A DNA stretch of 64,000 nucleotides from Candidatus Kuenenia stuttgartensis (GCA_945897965.1 CAMDHK010000003.1:1-64000), one strand, 5' to 3'. Counted from the first letter of the stretch, positions 20,163-30,416 are shown. Made by a program: numbers and translations. The notes: generated by a model not told the origin, from the sequence alone.

Positions 20163-21077
20163 ATGTCAGAAATTGTCGTAGCAGCTTTTTATAAGTTTGC
20201 AAAATTACCTGATTTTAAACAGTTACAGGCGCCTTTTCTTGAGTTTTGCCTCTCCGTAAATATTAATGGTACTATTTTACTTGCTGCAGAAGGAGTGAAT
20301 GGCACTGTTGCTGGTTCTCGAAGTAGTATTGATTCTTTAATTTCATTCCTAAAAGCTGAACCTCGCTTACACGATATTGAACATAAAGAATCTTTTACAA
20401 ACGAACTACCGTTTGATCGCATGAAAGTAAAACTTAAAAAAGAAATAGTCCCCTTGGGCGTTTCTACCGTAGACCCAAATGAATTGGTTGGAACTTATGT
20501 TTCTCCTGAAGAATGGAACGAATTAATCAGCGACCCCGAAGTGGTAATTGTTGACACCCGTAATGATTATGAGGTTGATATTGGTACGTTTAAAGGTGCA
20601 ATAGACCCTAAAACAAAGCGGTTTCGTGATTTCCCTGCATTTGTAAGCGCTACCCTGGATCCTGATAAACATAAAAAGGTGGCCATGTTTTGTACCGGCG
20701 GGATCCGGTGCGAAAAAGCTTCGTCCTTCATGCTGCAACAAGGGTTTAAAGAGGTCTTTCATTTAAAAGGGGGCATTCTTAAATACCTTGAGAAAATACC
20801 CTCAGACAAAAGCCTTTGGGATGGTGAATGTTTTGTTTTTGACCAACGAATTGCAGTAGGTAATGGTTTGATTGTAGGGGATCATGAGCAATGTTATGCT
20901 TGTAGGCATCCTGTCTCGCCCCAAGATCGTGAATCATCAAAATTTCGTTTAGGTGTTTCCTGCCCGTACTGTTTTGATAACCTCCCAGAGAAAACTCGCG
21001 CTCGAGCTATCGAACGCCAAAAACAAAATGTACTTTCAAAAAAACGAAGAGAGCAAACGCCCTGTTCGGATGATTAA
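20163..21077 (+). CDS. trhO: tRNA uridine(34) hydroxylase / rhodanese-related sulfurtransferase
   Basis: [54 protein letters not shown]; catalytic [15 protein letters not shown]. Confidence 0.93.
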   Translation: MSEIVVAAFYKFAKLPDFKQLQAPFLEFCLSVNINGTILLAAEGVNGTVAGSRSSIDSLISFLKAEPRLHDIEHKESFTNELPFDRMKVKLKKEIVPLGVSTVDPNELVGTYVSPEEWNELISDPEVVIVDTRNDYEVDIGTFKGAIDPKTKRFRDFPAFVSATLDPDKHKKVAMFCTGGIRCEKASSFMLQQGFKEVFHLKGGILKYLEKIPSDKSLWDGECFVFDQRIAVGNGLIVGDHEQCYACRHPVSPQDRESSKFRLGVSCPYCFDNLPEKTRARAIERQKQNVLSKKRREQTPCSDD

Positions 21078-21096
21078 AATAATTCAGTTGGTGGTC

Positions 21097-21855
21097 CTAT
21101 AAATTTCTTTGAAAAAGATCGCTAGCTAGGCTAATGCAAAGTTTCCCTACTGCGGGATCGTATCTCTCGCCTTCGTCTCTTAAAAACGCATGGGCGGCAT
21201 TGAATTCATGCCAAGTAAACCAAACTCCTGCAGTTTCAAGAGCTTTATAAATTGTTTGCCTTCCGTCCAAAGGCACATGAGGGTCTTGCTTTCCAAATAC
21301 CATTAGCATTTCGCCTTTGATTTCCCTTGCCCTTGCAAGCGAATCTGCATGGTCGCCTTTGCCTAGAGTTCCCGAATGAAGGTCGGTAGGATAGAAACAA
21401 GCGGTTGCAAGAATTTGGGGCAATATTGCCGCTCTGTAGGCAAGATGGCCTCCTAGGCAAATCCCAACTGCTCCTAATTTTCCATTACATGCCGGATATG
21501 CTTGCAATGTTTCCACCGTTGCTAGGATATCTGCATCAAATTCAGCCATTGTAATAATTTTTTTAAGTTCATTACCCCTATTTTTGCCTGCTTCATCATA
21601 ACCAAGGACACAGCCTGGAAGTTCGTGGGAGTGATAAACTTCAGGCACTGCAACAATATAACCCATGGATGCAAACTTGAGTGCCAATCGTTTAACTGGA
21701 AGTGTTTGTTGGAATATTTCAGAATAAAGGATTAGACCGGGTCTTTTCCGGACAGGTCTTCCTGGTTCATCAGGAGAATAAAGATATGTTCTCATGAGAC
21801 CGCTGGGTGTTGTTATTTCGATTTTCGAATCTTTTATTATCATCTGTTTCTCCAA
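21097..21855 (-). CDS. Dienelactone hydrolase family protein
   Basis: GKLGAVGICLGGHLAYRAA; VFGKQDPHVPLDGRQTIYKAL; HEFNAAHAFLRDEGERYDP. Confidence 0.9.
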   Translation of the reverse strand: MEKQMIIKDSKIEITTPSGLMRTYLYSPDEPGRPVRKRPGLILYSEIFQQTLPVKRLALKFASMGYIVAVPEVYHSHELPGCVLGYDEAGKNRGNELKKIITMAEFDADILATVETLQAYPACNGKLGAVGICLGGHLAYRAAILPQILATACFYPTDLHSGTLGKGDHADSLARAREIKGEMLMVFGKQDPHVPLDGRQTIYKALETAGVWFTWHEFNAAHAFLRDEGERYDPAVGKLCISLASDLFQRNL

Positions 21856-21976
21856 AGGTTAATTTATCGTAATTGAGTTGAACTATTATCCATAATTTTG
21901 ATTTACCGGTACTATCTTAATTTGCCTTTCAATATTAGCGGGGCAAAAAGCCGTGGAATCAAATCTTTAGGTTGTT

Positions 21977-22393
21977 TTAATCTGAATCTTTAATGTCGTT
22001 GCGTCGGAATGATTTTTTTTCTGAGGTATGTTTTTTGTTTTGCAGTCGTTTACGAATCTGGGAGTTTGGGATTTTAGTAGGCTTACGAGATACTACTGGC
22101 TTAAGAGCGCTTTTTAAAAGTGCGCATAATTTTTGAATCGCATCGGATTTATTCGCAATTTGGGTCCTGTACTTCTGGCTTGTAATAACAATGCAACCCT
22201 CTGAATCTAAAAATTTCTTTACTTCATTATTGTTTGCAATTGTTAAAACTTGATCAGGATACAATGCTTTAGAATCCGAAAGTTTGAAATGCAGCCTAAC
22301 TTTGGTTTCAACTTTGTTAACATTTTGACCGCCTGGTCCGCCCGACCTACTAGTCTCAAAAGTTACCTCAGAAGTGATGATTTCTCTATTAAT
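21977..22393 (-). CDS. arfB: Peptide chain release factor-like (ArfB/YaeJ) with unusual start; the track lists only the C-terminal 95 aa
   Basis: Minus-strand frame upstream of the listed ATG reads ...INREIITSEVTFETSRSGGPGGQNVNKVETKVRLHFKLSDSKALYPDQVLTIANN, including the GGQ motif; basic C-terminal tail. No ATG/GTG/TTG between the in-frame TGA (22403-22405) and the conserved sequence. Confidence 0.75.
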   Translation of the reverse strand: MNREIITSEVTFETSRSGGPGGQNVNKVETKVRLHFKLSDSKALYPDQVLTIANNNEVKKFLDSEGCIVITSQKYRTQIANKSDAIQKLCALLKSALKPVVSRKPTKIPNSQIRKRLQNKKHTSEKKSFRRNDIKDSD

Positions 22394-22454
22394 GTTTTGC
22401 TCTCATCGATTAAAACAAGTTGATTTCTTTATAAACAATTGAACAATGAACTTA

Positions 22455-22846
22455 TCAGCTTTTTAAATTTAGATCAACATTGCTGCATTCAAAACCTTCA
22501 GCATTCCAAATTTTTGCTTGGTTAATTCCCGCTAAGCGGGCGATCCATCCTTCTGGGATTCTTTCTAACCTAGTATTTTGCCAAGAGGCAGCTTCATTGA
22601 AATAATTACGAGCTAGAGCAACTCTATCTTCTGTGTTCGAAAGTTCGTGTATTAAAGCGGAAAAGTTTTTTGAAGATTTTCAGTTTCAGCCGTTCCCTTA
22701 ATTTCAACTAATCCGATAAACACACCTTTGATCGAGGATGTTGGTAAATCTTCGATGATGCGGATTTTTTTTAGGATTTGTTTGTAAATCAACATTAAAA
22801 CTGAAATGAATATTAGCCCAATTACCAAAATGTAAATATTGTTCAT
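22455..22846 (-). pseudogene. Remnant of a GIDE/LemA-type membrane protein with a large internal deletion and a frameshift
   Basis: N-terminal part 22652-22846: MNNIYILVIGLIFISVLMLIYKQILKKIRIIEDLPTSSIKGVFIGLVEIKGTAETENL; about one base out of frame follows a LemA-like C-terminus: NFSALIHELSNTEDRVALARNYFNEAASWQNTRLERIPEGWIARLAGINQAKIWNAEGFECSNVDLNLKS*. Confidence 0.75.
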
Positions 22847-23196
22847 CAGAAGTTATGCCCAAGCATTTAAAATTTTCAACTAATCAGAATTGTTGATAAT
22901 AACTTAGCAGTTTCGATATTTGCAAAATAATTGGCTAATTTTTGATTAGTGTAGTACAGAAAATCTTGCCTAATGACTTTTAAAATAGCAGATTTGATGT
23001 TGTTTTAGATCCAGCAATTTAGATTTAAGTGTTGAGATTTATGATAATTTGAGAACAGTAATTATCATCTACTGATCGAATTAAGCATTATTATCGAATT
23101 TAAGATAAAAGTTTGAAAACAAGCGAAGAGAGGAGGTTTGATCACCAACAATATGTAGCTAAACCAACCGAATAGTTTAGTAATTATTAAATAAAA

Positions 23197-23269
23197 TGGA
23201 GGCTAACGGAGTCGAACCGATAACATCCGCCTTGCAAAGGCGGCGCTCTCCCAATTGAGCTAAGCCCCC
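23197..23269 (-). tRNA. tRNA-Ala (anticodon TGC)
   Basis: Reverse complement GGGGGCTTAGCTCAATTGGGAGAGCGCCGCCTTTGCAAGGCGGATGTTATCGGTTCGACTCCGTTAGCCTCCA; cloverleaf with TTTGCAA loop. Confidence 0.95.
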
Positions 23270-23348
23270 AGTATGTAATGATTTAAGTTTAAAGAATTCG
23301 AACTTATCTTACAAGTTCAATTTCTTAAATTTAAACCAAAACATTTAT

Positions 23349-23422
23349 TGGGCGTACTTGGATTTGAACCAAGGACCTCAGCTTTATCAGAGCTGCGCTC
23401 TAGCCAACTGAGCTATACGCCC
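23349..23422 (-). tRNA. tRNA-Ile (anticodon GAT)
   Basis: Reverse complement GGGCGTATAGCTCAGTTGGCTAGAGCGCAGCTCTGATAAAGCTGAGGTCCTTGGTTCAAATCCAAGTACGCCCA. Confidence 0.95.
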
Positions 23423-23630
23423 TCGCATTTTTAACATTTTAGACACCAAGGCCTTAGTGTCAATTGGCGTTGGCAAACATTAATGAGATAGTTGTCAAAA
23501 ATCGCCCTTATTTTTGAAACGATCCTCAAAATCATTTACCTAGTATTTCCAGCATCTTCTGCATTAAATACTATGTTTAGACCCCAACTTCTTCTAACAT
23601 ATAAAAATACTATCGGTTTTACTCTGATTA

Positions 23631-25712
23631 ATGGGGATTTTCATGGCAGTGGACCTATATTCAGCATGTCCTTGTGGCAGTGGCAAAAAATTCAAATGGT
23701 GCTGTTCCTCGGTTTGGGGACCAATTGAAAAGGCATATGAATCCTTTTCTAAAGGGCAGGTGGAAAGCGCTATCGCCCAAATGAAGACCCTTCAAACCAC
23801 TAATTCTGATAATCCAGAAGTTTTTGGTAGGCTTGCTGAGTTGCTATTGCTAAGCGGGCAACCTACACAAGCTGAGGCTGAACTCGAAAAAGCCTTTAAA
23901 ATAAATTCCAATTATCCCTTCGGCTACTACCTTCGAGCAGGCCTTCGAATTGATGAAGGAGAATGGGAAGGCGCTTTAATTCTTTTGCGCAAGGCTGCTA
24001 TTTATTATCATATTGATTCCAAGGACGACCTTGCGCGCGTTTACAATCTTATTTTCCGTTGCGAAATGAATCGAAATAAACCACTGGCGGCTAAAGTTGC
24101 TTTGCAGATAGCGGCAAGGCATGCTCCCGCAAACACCCAACTTAAGGAAATGCTCGTTAATTTAAGTGGGCCACAGTCACGCCTGCCTAAGATTATTCGT
24201 AATGATATTGCTTTTATTCCAACTGAAAAAACAGTTGATAATCCCTCTTTTGTTGAGTCGGAAGATATTCGCCTTGGAAGTCTTCCCGATATTTTCAAAA
24301 AGAAGATTGAGGAAAACCCAGCGGATAATGGTGCAAAATTCAACCTTGCTGTTGCATTTGCCTGGCTTGGCATGAATAAAGAAAGTTCCCACGCTTTAGA
24401 TGATTTTATCAAGAAGGAAAAGAATGACACTTTGTATCGCAAGGCGGGGGTCTTGCAGGAAGTCCTAAAATTTGCAATCGGCATGGATGAAGAAAGTGAC
24501 TATATAAATTATCATATTGGAATACCTTTATCGAACCCTGAACCGGTTTCCAAATGGCTTTCTGAATTACAAAATACCCGCAGAATTCTTCCTCTCCATC
24601 AAGACAAAGAAAATGGCACCATTACTTTCTTCTTGTTGGAAGAAAGTGCTTCAGGATTGATAACAACTGGGGTCCCTACTAAGGAATTTTCTAAGGTGAT
24701 TGGCTACCTTGCCATTTATCCGCAAACCATGGTTGCATGGGGCTATGACTCGAAAAAAATCGAGAACTTAAAGCATGAGTTTATTACTAAGCTTCAGATC
24801 CCAATTAATCAGATTGTTTCTACTACGAATACAGCGGATTTTGGAAGCGTTTTGCTTCCTGCAGCCATTGTTCCTTTGGCGGCAAAAGATCAAGAGCAGG
24901 CTAAGAAAATGGCTTCTGGTCAGATGGAAAAATATTTTGAAGAATCGTGGATTAATCAGCCTCGTAAATCACTGTTGGGAAATACGCCCGTTGATGCAAG
25001 TGTTCACCCTGTATTAGCCAAAAAGCTTGCAGGAATTATCGACTTTTACGAAGAAATCCTCGAAACGCAAGATTCCAGTTTGTATGACTTTAACCGGCTG
25101 AGGCATAAGCTTTTGTTGGGCGAAAATTTGGCGCAACTTGCGGATTTGGCATCCAAGCCAGTTAAAAACATGAATGCTGCGGAACTTGCCAGTGTTGATT
25201 CTGAGGATATGAATCTTGAGCAATTGGAAGAAGCATATCGAGCAGCGATTGCATTGGATGCGCAGGAAGTTGCTTATAAATTTGCAAAGCTTATGCCTGC
25301 CAAGGGGTTGGTGCCTGGGCATGGCCTGTTTGTTTCCATTATTAAATATCTTGCTGAAAAAGAAATTGATAACGGCAACAAGCCTGCGATGGTCGAATTA
25401 TTAAATACGGCGATTGCTAAGTTGAAGTCAGAGAATCTTCCAGAGCAAACTGCTGAACTGCAAATTGCAAAAATGAAAAATTTTGCAAAAGTGAATGATA
25501 TTTTTCAGGTCATCAAGGTTGTAGATGAAATTCTTGCAAAGCATCTAGACAATGACAAGTTGTTGGTAGCTGCAGCAGAAACAATGATCAAATTGAATCA
25601 AAAATCGGAGGCAAAGAAAGTCTGCGAAGCTGGATTAAAATTTGCCAAGGCAAAAAATAAGGGTGATCTTATTGAGTTTTTTAGCGACATGTTAAAATCT
25701 GCAAGCAAGTAA
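23631..25712 (+). CDS. SEC-C motif and TPR repeat protein (start may be ATG at 23643)
   Basis: N-terminal CPCGSGKKFKWCC SEC-C zinc motif; PEVFGRLAELLLLSGQPTQAEAELEKAFKINSNYPFGYYLRAGL TPR-like. Confidence 0.85.
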   Translation: MGIFMAVDLYSACPCGSGKKFKWCCSSVWGPIEKAYESFSKGQVESAIAQMKTLQTTNSDNPEVFGRLAELLLLSGQPTQAEAELEKAFKINSNYPFGYYLRAGLRIDEGEWEGALILLRKAAIYYHIDSKDDLARVYNLIFRCEMNRNKPLAAKVALQIAARHAPANTQLKEMLVNLSGPQSRLPKIIRNDIAFIPTEKTVDNPSFVESEDIRLGSLPDIFKKKIEENPADNGAKFNLAVAFAWLGMNKESSHALDDFIKKEKNDTLYRKAGVLQEVLKFAIGMDEESDYINYHIGIPLSNPEPVSKWLSELQNTRRILPLHQDKENGTITFFLLEESASGLITTGVPTKEFSKVIGYLAIYPQTMVAWGYDSKKIENLKHEFITKLQIPINQIVSTTNTADFGSVLLPAAIVPLAAKDQEQAKKMASGQMEKYFEESWINQPRKSLLGNTPVDASVHPVLAKKLAGIIDFYEEILETQDSSLYDFNRLRHKLLLGENLAQLADLASKPVKNMNAAELASVDSEDMNLEQLEEAYRAAIALDAQEVAYKFAKLMPAKGLVPGHGLFVSIIKYLAEKEIDNGNKPAMVELLNTAIAKLKSENLPEQTAELQIAKMKNFAKVNDIFQVIKVVDEILAKHLDNDKLLVAAAETMIKLNQKSEAKKVCEAGLKFAKAKNKGDLIEFFSDMLKSASK

Positions 25713-25790
25713 GTTTTTAATTTAAGGTATCTTGATGTAAATGTTTTGTTTTGTGAGTGCATTATTTGCACAGCAGAATGAAACAAGAAC

Positions 25791-28016
25791 ATGGATTTTT
25801 ATCAGAGTGCCAAAATGAATATCATTGCTACCGATAGTAAAACTGGATCTGAGTTTGATGATCCAAAATTGTATTTGAATCGAGAATTAAGCTGGCTTGA
25901 ATTTAATCGAAGGGTGCTTGAAGAAGGGAAAGATTCTTCGGTTCCTTTGTTGGAAAGATTAAAGTTTCTTGCTATTTTTGAATCAAATCTAGATGAGTTT
26001 TTCATGGTAAGGGTAGGGGGATTGCAACAAAAGTTTCAGGCTGGTGTTGCAATGGGTTCTGGTGCAGATAAGACTCCAGTTAAAATCCAATTAGAAAAGA
26101 TTTGTGCCAATGTTAGCCAGATGACGACCGAAGCTTACGATTGTCTGCACAATGATATTTATCCCGCTCTTGAAAAAGAGGGGATTATTTTCATTAAACA
26201 GGCGGACTTTAATGAAACAGATAAAGCTCATATTGCAGAAATCTTCAACCGAGAGATTTTTCCTGTTTTGACTCCTTTGGCTATTGATCCTGTTCATCCT
26301 TTTCCGCACCTACTCAACAAATCGCTGAATCTTGTTGTGCAATTGCAAAGGCCACGAGGTGGCGAAACCTTGATGGCTGTTGTTCAAGTGCCTGCAGTAT
26401 TGCAAAGATATGTGCCTTTACCCATTCAAGGGCGGCCGAGTTGCAAGCATGTTTTTACAACTCTCGAAACTATCATTCGTACTCATCTTCCAGATTTATT
26501 TCCAGGGATGATTATTGACCACGCAACTGCATTTAGAGTTACCCGCAATAGTGATTTTGAAATCGAAGATGATGATGTTGAAGATTTGCTAAAAACCATC
26601 GAAGAAGAGATTCGTAAGCGAAGAAGGGGGATGGCGGTTCGCTTGCAAATAGAGTCATCTGCAACCATTGATGTTGAGAATTTTCTTGTTAAAGCGTTGG
26701 GATTAGATGGGATGGATGTTTATCGAACCAAAGGATTTTTGGATTTGACCGGCTTATTTCAAGTCCATGGCTTACCTGGCTTCCCGCACCTTCATGATTC
26801 TCAATTTGTATCCCAACTTTCACCTGATTTTGTGAAATTCAGCAGCCCTTGGTCTGCGATTCGTGCCAAAGACATTCTCGCCCATCATCCGTACGAGACT
26901 TTTGGCCATACCATGGATTTTATTGAAGCCGCAGCAAACGATGATAAAGTACTTGCGATTAAACTTACCCTGTATAGAACGAGCAGCGATTCTCCAATCG
27001 TGCGCTCTCTTCAAAGGGCCGCAGACAATGGCAAAGCTGTTACCGCAGTGATCGAGATTAAGGCAAGGCTGGATGAAGAGCGAAATATATTGTGGGCCAG
27101 AGAACTTGAAAAATCAGGTGTTCATGTTGTCTTTGGTTTTGTTGGATTAAAAACCCATTGTAAAGCAGCTTTGGTGGTTAGAAGGGAAGATGATGGACTA
27201 AGACGGTATGTTCATCTTTCCACCGGCAACTATAATCCTCAAACAGCTAGAATGTACACCGATTTAGGTTATTTCACCTGCAACAATGATTTTTGTGAAG
27301 ATGTGTCGGCTTTATTTAATTATCTAACGGGTTATTGTGAGTTGCCAAAGTGGAAGAAATTGATTGTTGCGCCTAGTAGGCTTCAAGATTTTATGCTGGA
27401 AAAAATTGCATTAGAAGCATCCGTTGCTCAACAAGGTAAGCCTGCCAAAATTATAGCTAAAATTAATGGCTTGTTAGAGCCCGCGATAGTAAAGGCATTA
27501 TACAGGGCAAGCAATGCAGGGGTAAAAATAGACATAATTTGCAGAGGAATTTGTAATCTTAGGCCCGGGTTGCCTGGGGTTAGTGAAAATATACGTGTTA
27601 TTTCTATTGTGGATCGGTTTCTCGAACACAGTCGAATTTATTATTTCGAAAATGGTGGGAACCCTCAGGTTTACATTGGTTCTGCGGACTGGATGGACAG
27701 AAATCTTAGCCGAAGGGTTGAAGTTGTTTTTCCAATTGAGCCTCTTGATGTAAAATCTCGAATCATTTCTGAGATTTTAAGTATTTCTCTTAATGATAAT
27801 ACCAAAGCTAGGGAATTACAGTCTGATGGTTCTTACAAAAAAATTGCCCCAAAAGGGAATACTCCTAGAATCCGGAGTCAGGAAAAATATCTTGAGTTGG
27901 CAACAAGTAATGCTCAAAAAGTTTCAGTTGAATTGCAATCTGAAATTGCAAATGACCAAAAAAGCGAGAAACAACCTGTAATTATCAAATCAAGAAGAAT
28001 AAAAAAGAACACTTAG
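25791..28016 (+). CDS. ppk: Polyphosphate kinase 1
   Basis: YLNRELSWLEFNRRVLEE; FFMVRVGGL; VAVIEIKARLDEERNI-like segment; HLSTGNYNPQTARMYTDLGYFTC; LEHSRIYYFENGG. Confidence 0.97.
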   Translation: MDFYQSAKMNIIATDSKTGSEFDDPKLYLNRELSWLEFNRRVLEEGKDSSVPLLERLKFLAIFESNLDEFFMVRVGGLQQKFQAGVAMGSGADKTPVKIQLEKICANVSQMTTEAYDCLHNDIYPALEKEGIIFIKQADFNETDKAHIAEIFNREIFPVLTPLAIDPVHPFPHLLNKSLNLVVQLQRPRGGETLMAVVQVPAVLQRYVPLPIQGRPSCKHVFTTLETIIRTHLPDLFPGMIIDHATAFRVTRNSDFEIEDDDVEDLLKTIEEEIRKRRRGMAVRLQIESSATIDVENFLVKALGLDGMDVYRTKGFLDLTGLFQVHGLPGFPHLHDSQFVSQLSPDFVKFSSPWSAIRAKDILAHHPYETFGHTMDFIEAAANDDKVLAIKLTLYRTSSDSPIVRSLQRAADNGKAVTAVIEIKARLDEERNILWARELEKSGVHVVFGFVGLKTHCKAALVVRREDDGLRRYVHLSTGNYNPQTARMYTDLGYFTCNNDFCEDVSALFNYLTGYCELPKWKKLIVAPSRLQDFMLEKIALEASVAQQGKPAKIIAKINGLLEPAIVKALYRASNAGVKIDIICRGICNLRPGLPGVSENIRVISIVDRFLEHSRIYYFENGGNPQVYIGSADWMDRNLSRRVEVVFPIEPLDVKSRIISEILSISLNDNTKARELQSDGSYKKIAPKGNTPRIRSQEKYLELATSNAQKVSVELQSEIANDQKSEKQPVIIKSRRIKKNT

Positions 28017-28023
28017 ATTAAAG

Positions 28024-28722
28024 GTGATACGCATGGATGCAATTTTATTGGCCGCAGGTTTTGGAACCAGATTGCGCCCTCATACGCTTACCACTCCAAA
28101 GCCATTGCTACCAATCCAAGGTAGACCTATTTTAGATTGGACTTTAGGTTCTTTGCCTAAAGAGATCACAAGGGTTGTAGTGGTGGTTCACTATCTTGGC
28201 GAGCAAATTGAAAATTTTATGCATCAGCAAAAGTGGTTTAAAGATTTTCAAATCGTTCGCCAAGACCCTCCTAAAGGAACCGGGGATGCTTTGCGAAGTT
28301 GTAGGGCGTTTGTAAAAACTCCAAGCTTTATTGTTTTAAATGGTGATGATCTGTATGGTGCTCAGGATTTAAAAAATCTGGTTAAAGTTTCTGCTGGAGT
28401 CATTGTGAAAGAGGTTGTTGATCCTTGGAATTTCGGCGTTGCATCTTACAATGCAGATGGAAGTTTGGAAAAGATGACGGAGAAACCGAAAATTCAAGGT
28501 CCAGCTATGGCAAACACTGGTGCCTATCATTTTCCTCAATCGGTATTTTCACAGGAACTTGGCATTTCAAGCAGGGGAGAGTACGAAATAACCGATTACC
28601 TTTCAACCTTGGCAACACAACAACGGGTTGATGTAATACCAGCAACTTTCTGGTATCCAGTCGGCACGGTTGAAGCATGGGATTCTGTGCAGAAAATCAA
28701 TTTATCTGCATTGATCCGTTAA
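28024..28722 (+). CDS. Nucleotidyltransferase (NDP-sugar pyrophosphorylase family)
   Basis: MDAILLAAGFGTRLRPHTLTTPKPLLPIQGRPILDW. Confidence 0.9.
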   Translation: MIRMDAILLAAGFGTRLRPHTLTTPKPLLPIQGRPILDWTLGSLPKEITRVVVVVHYLGEQIENFMHQQKWFKDFQIVRQDPPKGTGDALRSCRAFVKTPSFIVLNGDDLYGAQDLKNLVKVSAGVIVKEVVDPWNFGVASYNADGSLEKMTEKPKIQGPAMANTGAYHFPQSVFSQELGISSRGEYEITDYLSTLATQQRVDVIPATFWYPVGTVEAWDSVQKINLSALIR

Positions 28723-29369
28723 TTGAGGAATGGGTTGTTTTTTGCTTCCTCACCTATTGTTGTAGTTGAGCCGTGGCCGGGGTAAACTTTTGAATCTGGT
28801 GGTAAGCATAGAAGTTTTTGTTTAATGCCACTAACTAGTTTTTTGAAATCTCCCCCCGGAAAATCACAACGGCCAATGCTGTCTTCAAATAAAATATCAC
28901 CACCGAATACATGAAATTTTGAATCTTTGGCAATATAGGCTATATGGCCCGGGGAGTGACCAGGTATTTCTTGAATGTTGAAGGCAATATTCGCAAACAC
29001 CGCATCTTCGCCATCTTTAAGGGTGATGTCTGCGGGGGGTGATACCATTTCAAAACCCAGCAACGAACTTAAATTTAATTTTGGGTTTGTAAGCGCTGGT
29101 GCTTCATTTAAACCGATTGCGATTTTTGCATCGGGATAAGCCGCTTTTATACCTGAAACGCCTGCAATATGGTCGGGATGGGCATGCGTTAAGCAAATAG
29201 CTTCTAACTTTAAATTTTTCCCTGATAGGTATTCTAAAAACTGATCGACATCCGAACCTGGGTCAAATATGATCGCTTTACTTTTTCCTTCAAGATGAAC
29301 GATATATCCATTTTCTTCAAAAAACTCTGATGTAACTTTAAAAACCACAATGTTTTCATTATTATTCAT
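28719..29369 (-). CDS. MBL-fold metallo-hydrolase (glyoxalase II-like)
   Basis: ICLTHAHPDHIAGVSGIK; IPGHSPGHIAY; VFGGDILFEDSIGRCDFPGGD; VYPGHGSTTTIGEEAKNNPFL. Confidence 0.93.
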   Translation of the reverse strand: MNNNENIVVFKVTSEFFEENGYIVHLEGKSKAIIFDPGSDVDQFLEYLSGKNLKLEAICLTHAHPDHIAGVSGIKAAYPDAKIAIGLNEAPALTNPKLNLSSLLGFEMVSPPADITLKDGEDAVFANIAFNIQEIPGHSPGHIAYIAKDSKFHVFGGDILFEDSIGRCDFPGGDFKKLVSGIKQKLLCLPPDSKVYPGHGSTTTIGEEAKNNPFLN

Positions 29370-29570
29370 ATATTTAGGCCCTAAACACTATTGAAGTTTT
29401 CAGCCAACATGGCGTATAACCCCATCGTCTTTGTTGATTTCGTAGTTTGTTTTATTTCTAACGCTTGAATAAGCATTAAATTTAATCATTCTATTGATGA
29501 TCATCGAACATGTTCATTTTCTTGTGTTATTTATTTATAAGGACTAATAATTAAAATTTCTCTTGGTATT

Positions 29571-30416
29571 ATGATGCAAACAATTACCCAAGGCCGCTTT
29601 CCTAGGTTGGCATATATTTTTTTTGGTGGAATCCTTGGCGTATTCATCATTGCTACGGGGAATGTTACTCAAGCAAAGCCAGACAATAGCCTAAAGCAAA
29701 TCGAAGAAGAGATAATACAAGAGATTAAAAAGCATCCATCAAAATCGAACGATTCCATGGATAAACCCCTTGAGTTTATTCTTGCTGCGGTGAAATCGTT
29801 TGAAAATGTAAAAGATTATAGCGCTACACTTTTTCAGCTTGAACGTATCAAAGGCAAATTACAACCAGAAGCCTCGATTCAACTAGTGGCAACTGCGGGT
29901 AAACCTTTCTTTTTACACATGAAATGGTCTGAACCCAGATCGAGTAAAGGGCAAGAAGCCATGTACACTACAACTAAAGACCCTTCAAAAATGCGCGTCA
30001 AAGGCGCAGGATTTTTGGGGGCAGTTGGCTTTATTACCTTAGACATCAATGACCCAAAATCCACCGCAAATAACAGACATAATGTTTCCGAAGCAGGCAT
30101 GGAAATGCTTATAAAGACTTTAGAACATGGTTGGATTGAAGAAAGCCGAAGAAAAGCAACGGAAGTCTTAGTTAGTGATGTGGTTTGTTATGATCGTCCA
30201 TGCACACGATTAGAATTAACACACCCTGTTAACACTGATGGGTATTTTCTTTTTTATAAAAACATTGTGTTTTTTGATAAAGAAAATAACCTTCCGATTC
30301 GTATAGAAAATTATTCTTGGCCAAAAGATGGAGAAAGCGCTCCTCTTGAAGAGGCTTATGGATATAAAGATCTAAAGCTTAATCCCGGCTTGGATCTTGC
30401 CGTTTTTCAAAAATGA
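29571..30416 (+). CDS. DUF1571 domain-containing protein
   Basis: VKDYSATLFQLERIKGKLQPEASIQLVATAGKPFFLHMKWSEP; GAVGFITLDINDP. Confidence 0.75.
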   Translation: MMQTITQGRFPRLAYIFFGGILGVFIIATGNVTQAKPDNSLKQIEEEIIQEIKKHPSKSNDSMDKPLEFILAAVKSFENVKDYSATLFQLERIKGKLQPEASIQLVATAGKPFFLHMKWSEPRSSKGQEAMYTTTKDPSKMRVKGAGFLGAVGFITLDINDPKSTANNRHNVSEAGMEMLIKTLEHGWIEESRRKATEVLVSDVVCYDRPCTRLELTHPVNTDGYFLFYKNIVFFDKENNLPIRIENYSWPKDGESAPLEEAYGYKDLKLNPGLDLAVFQK

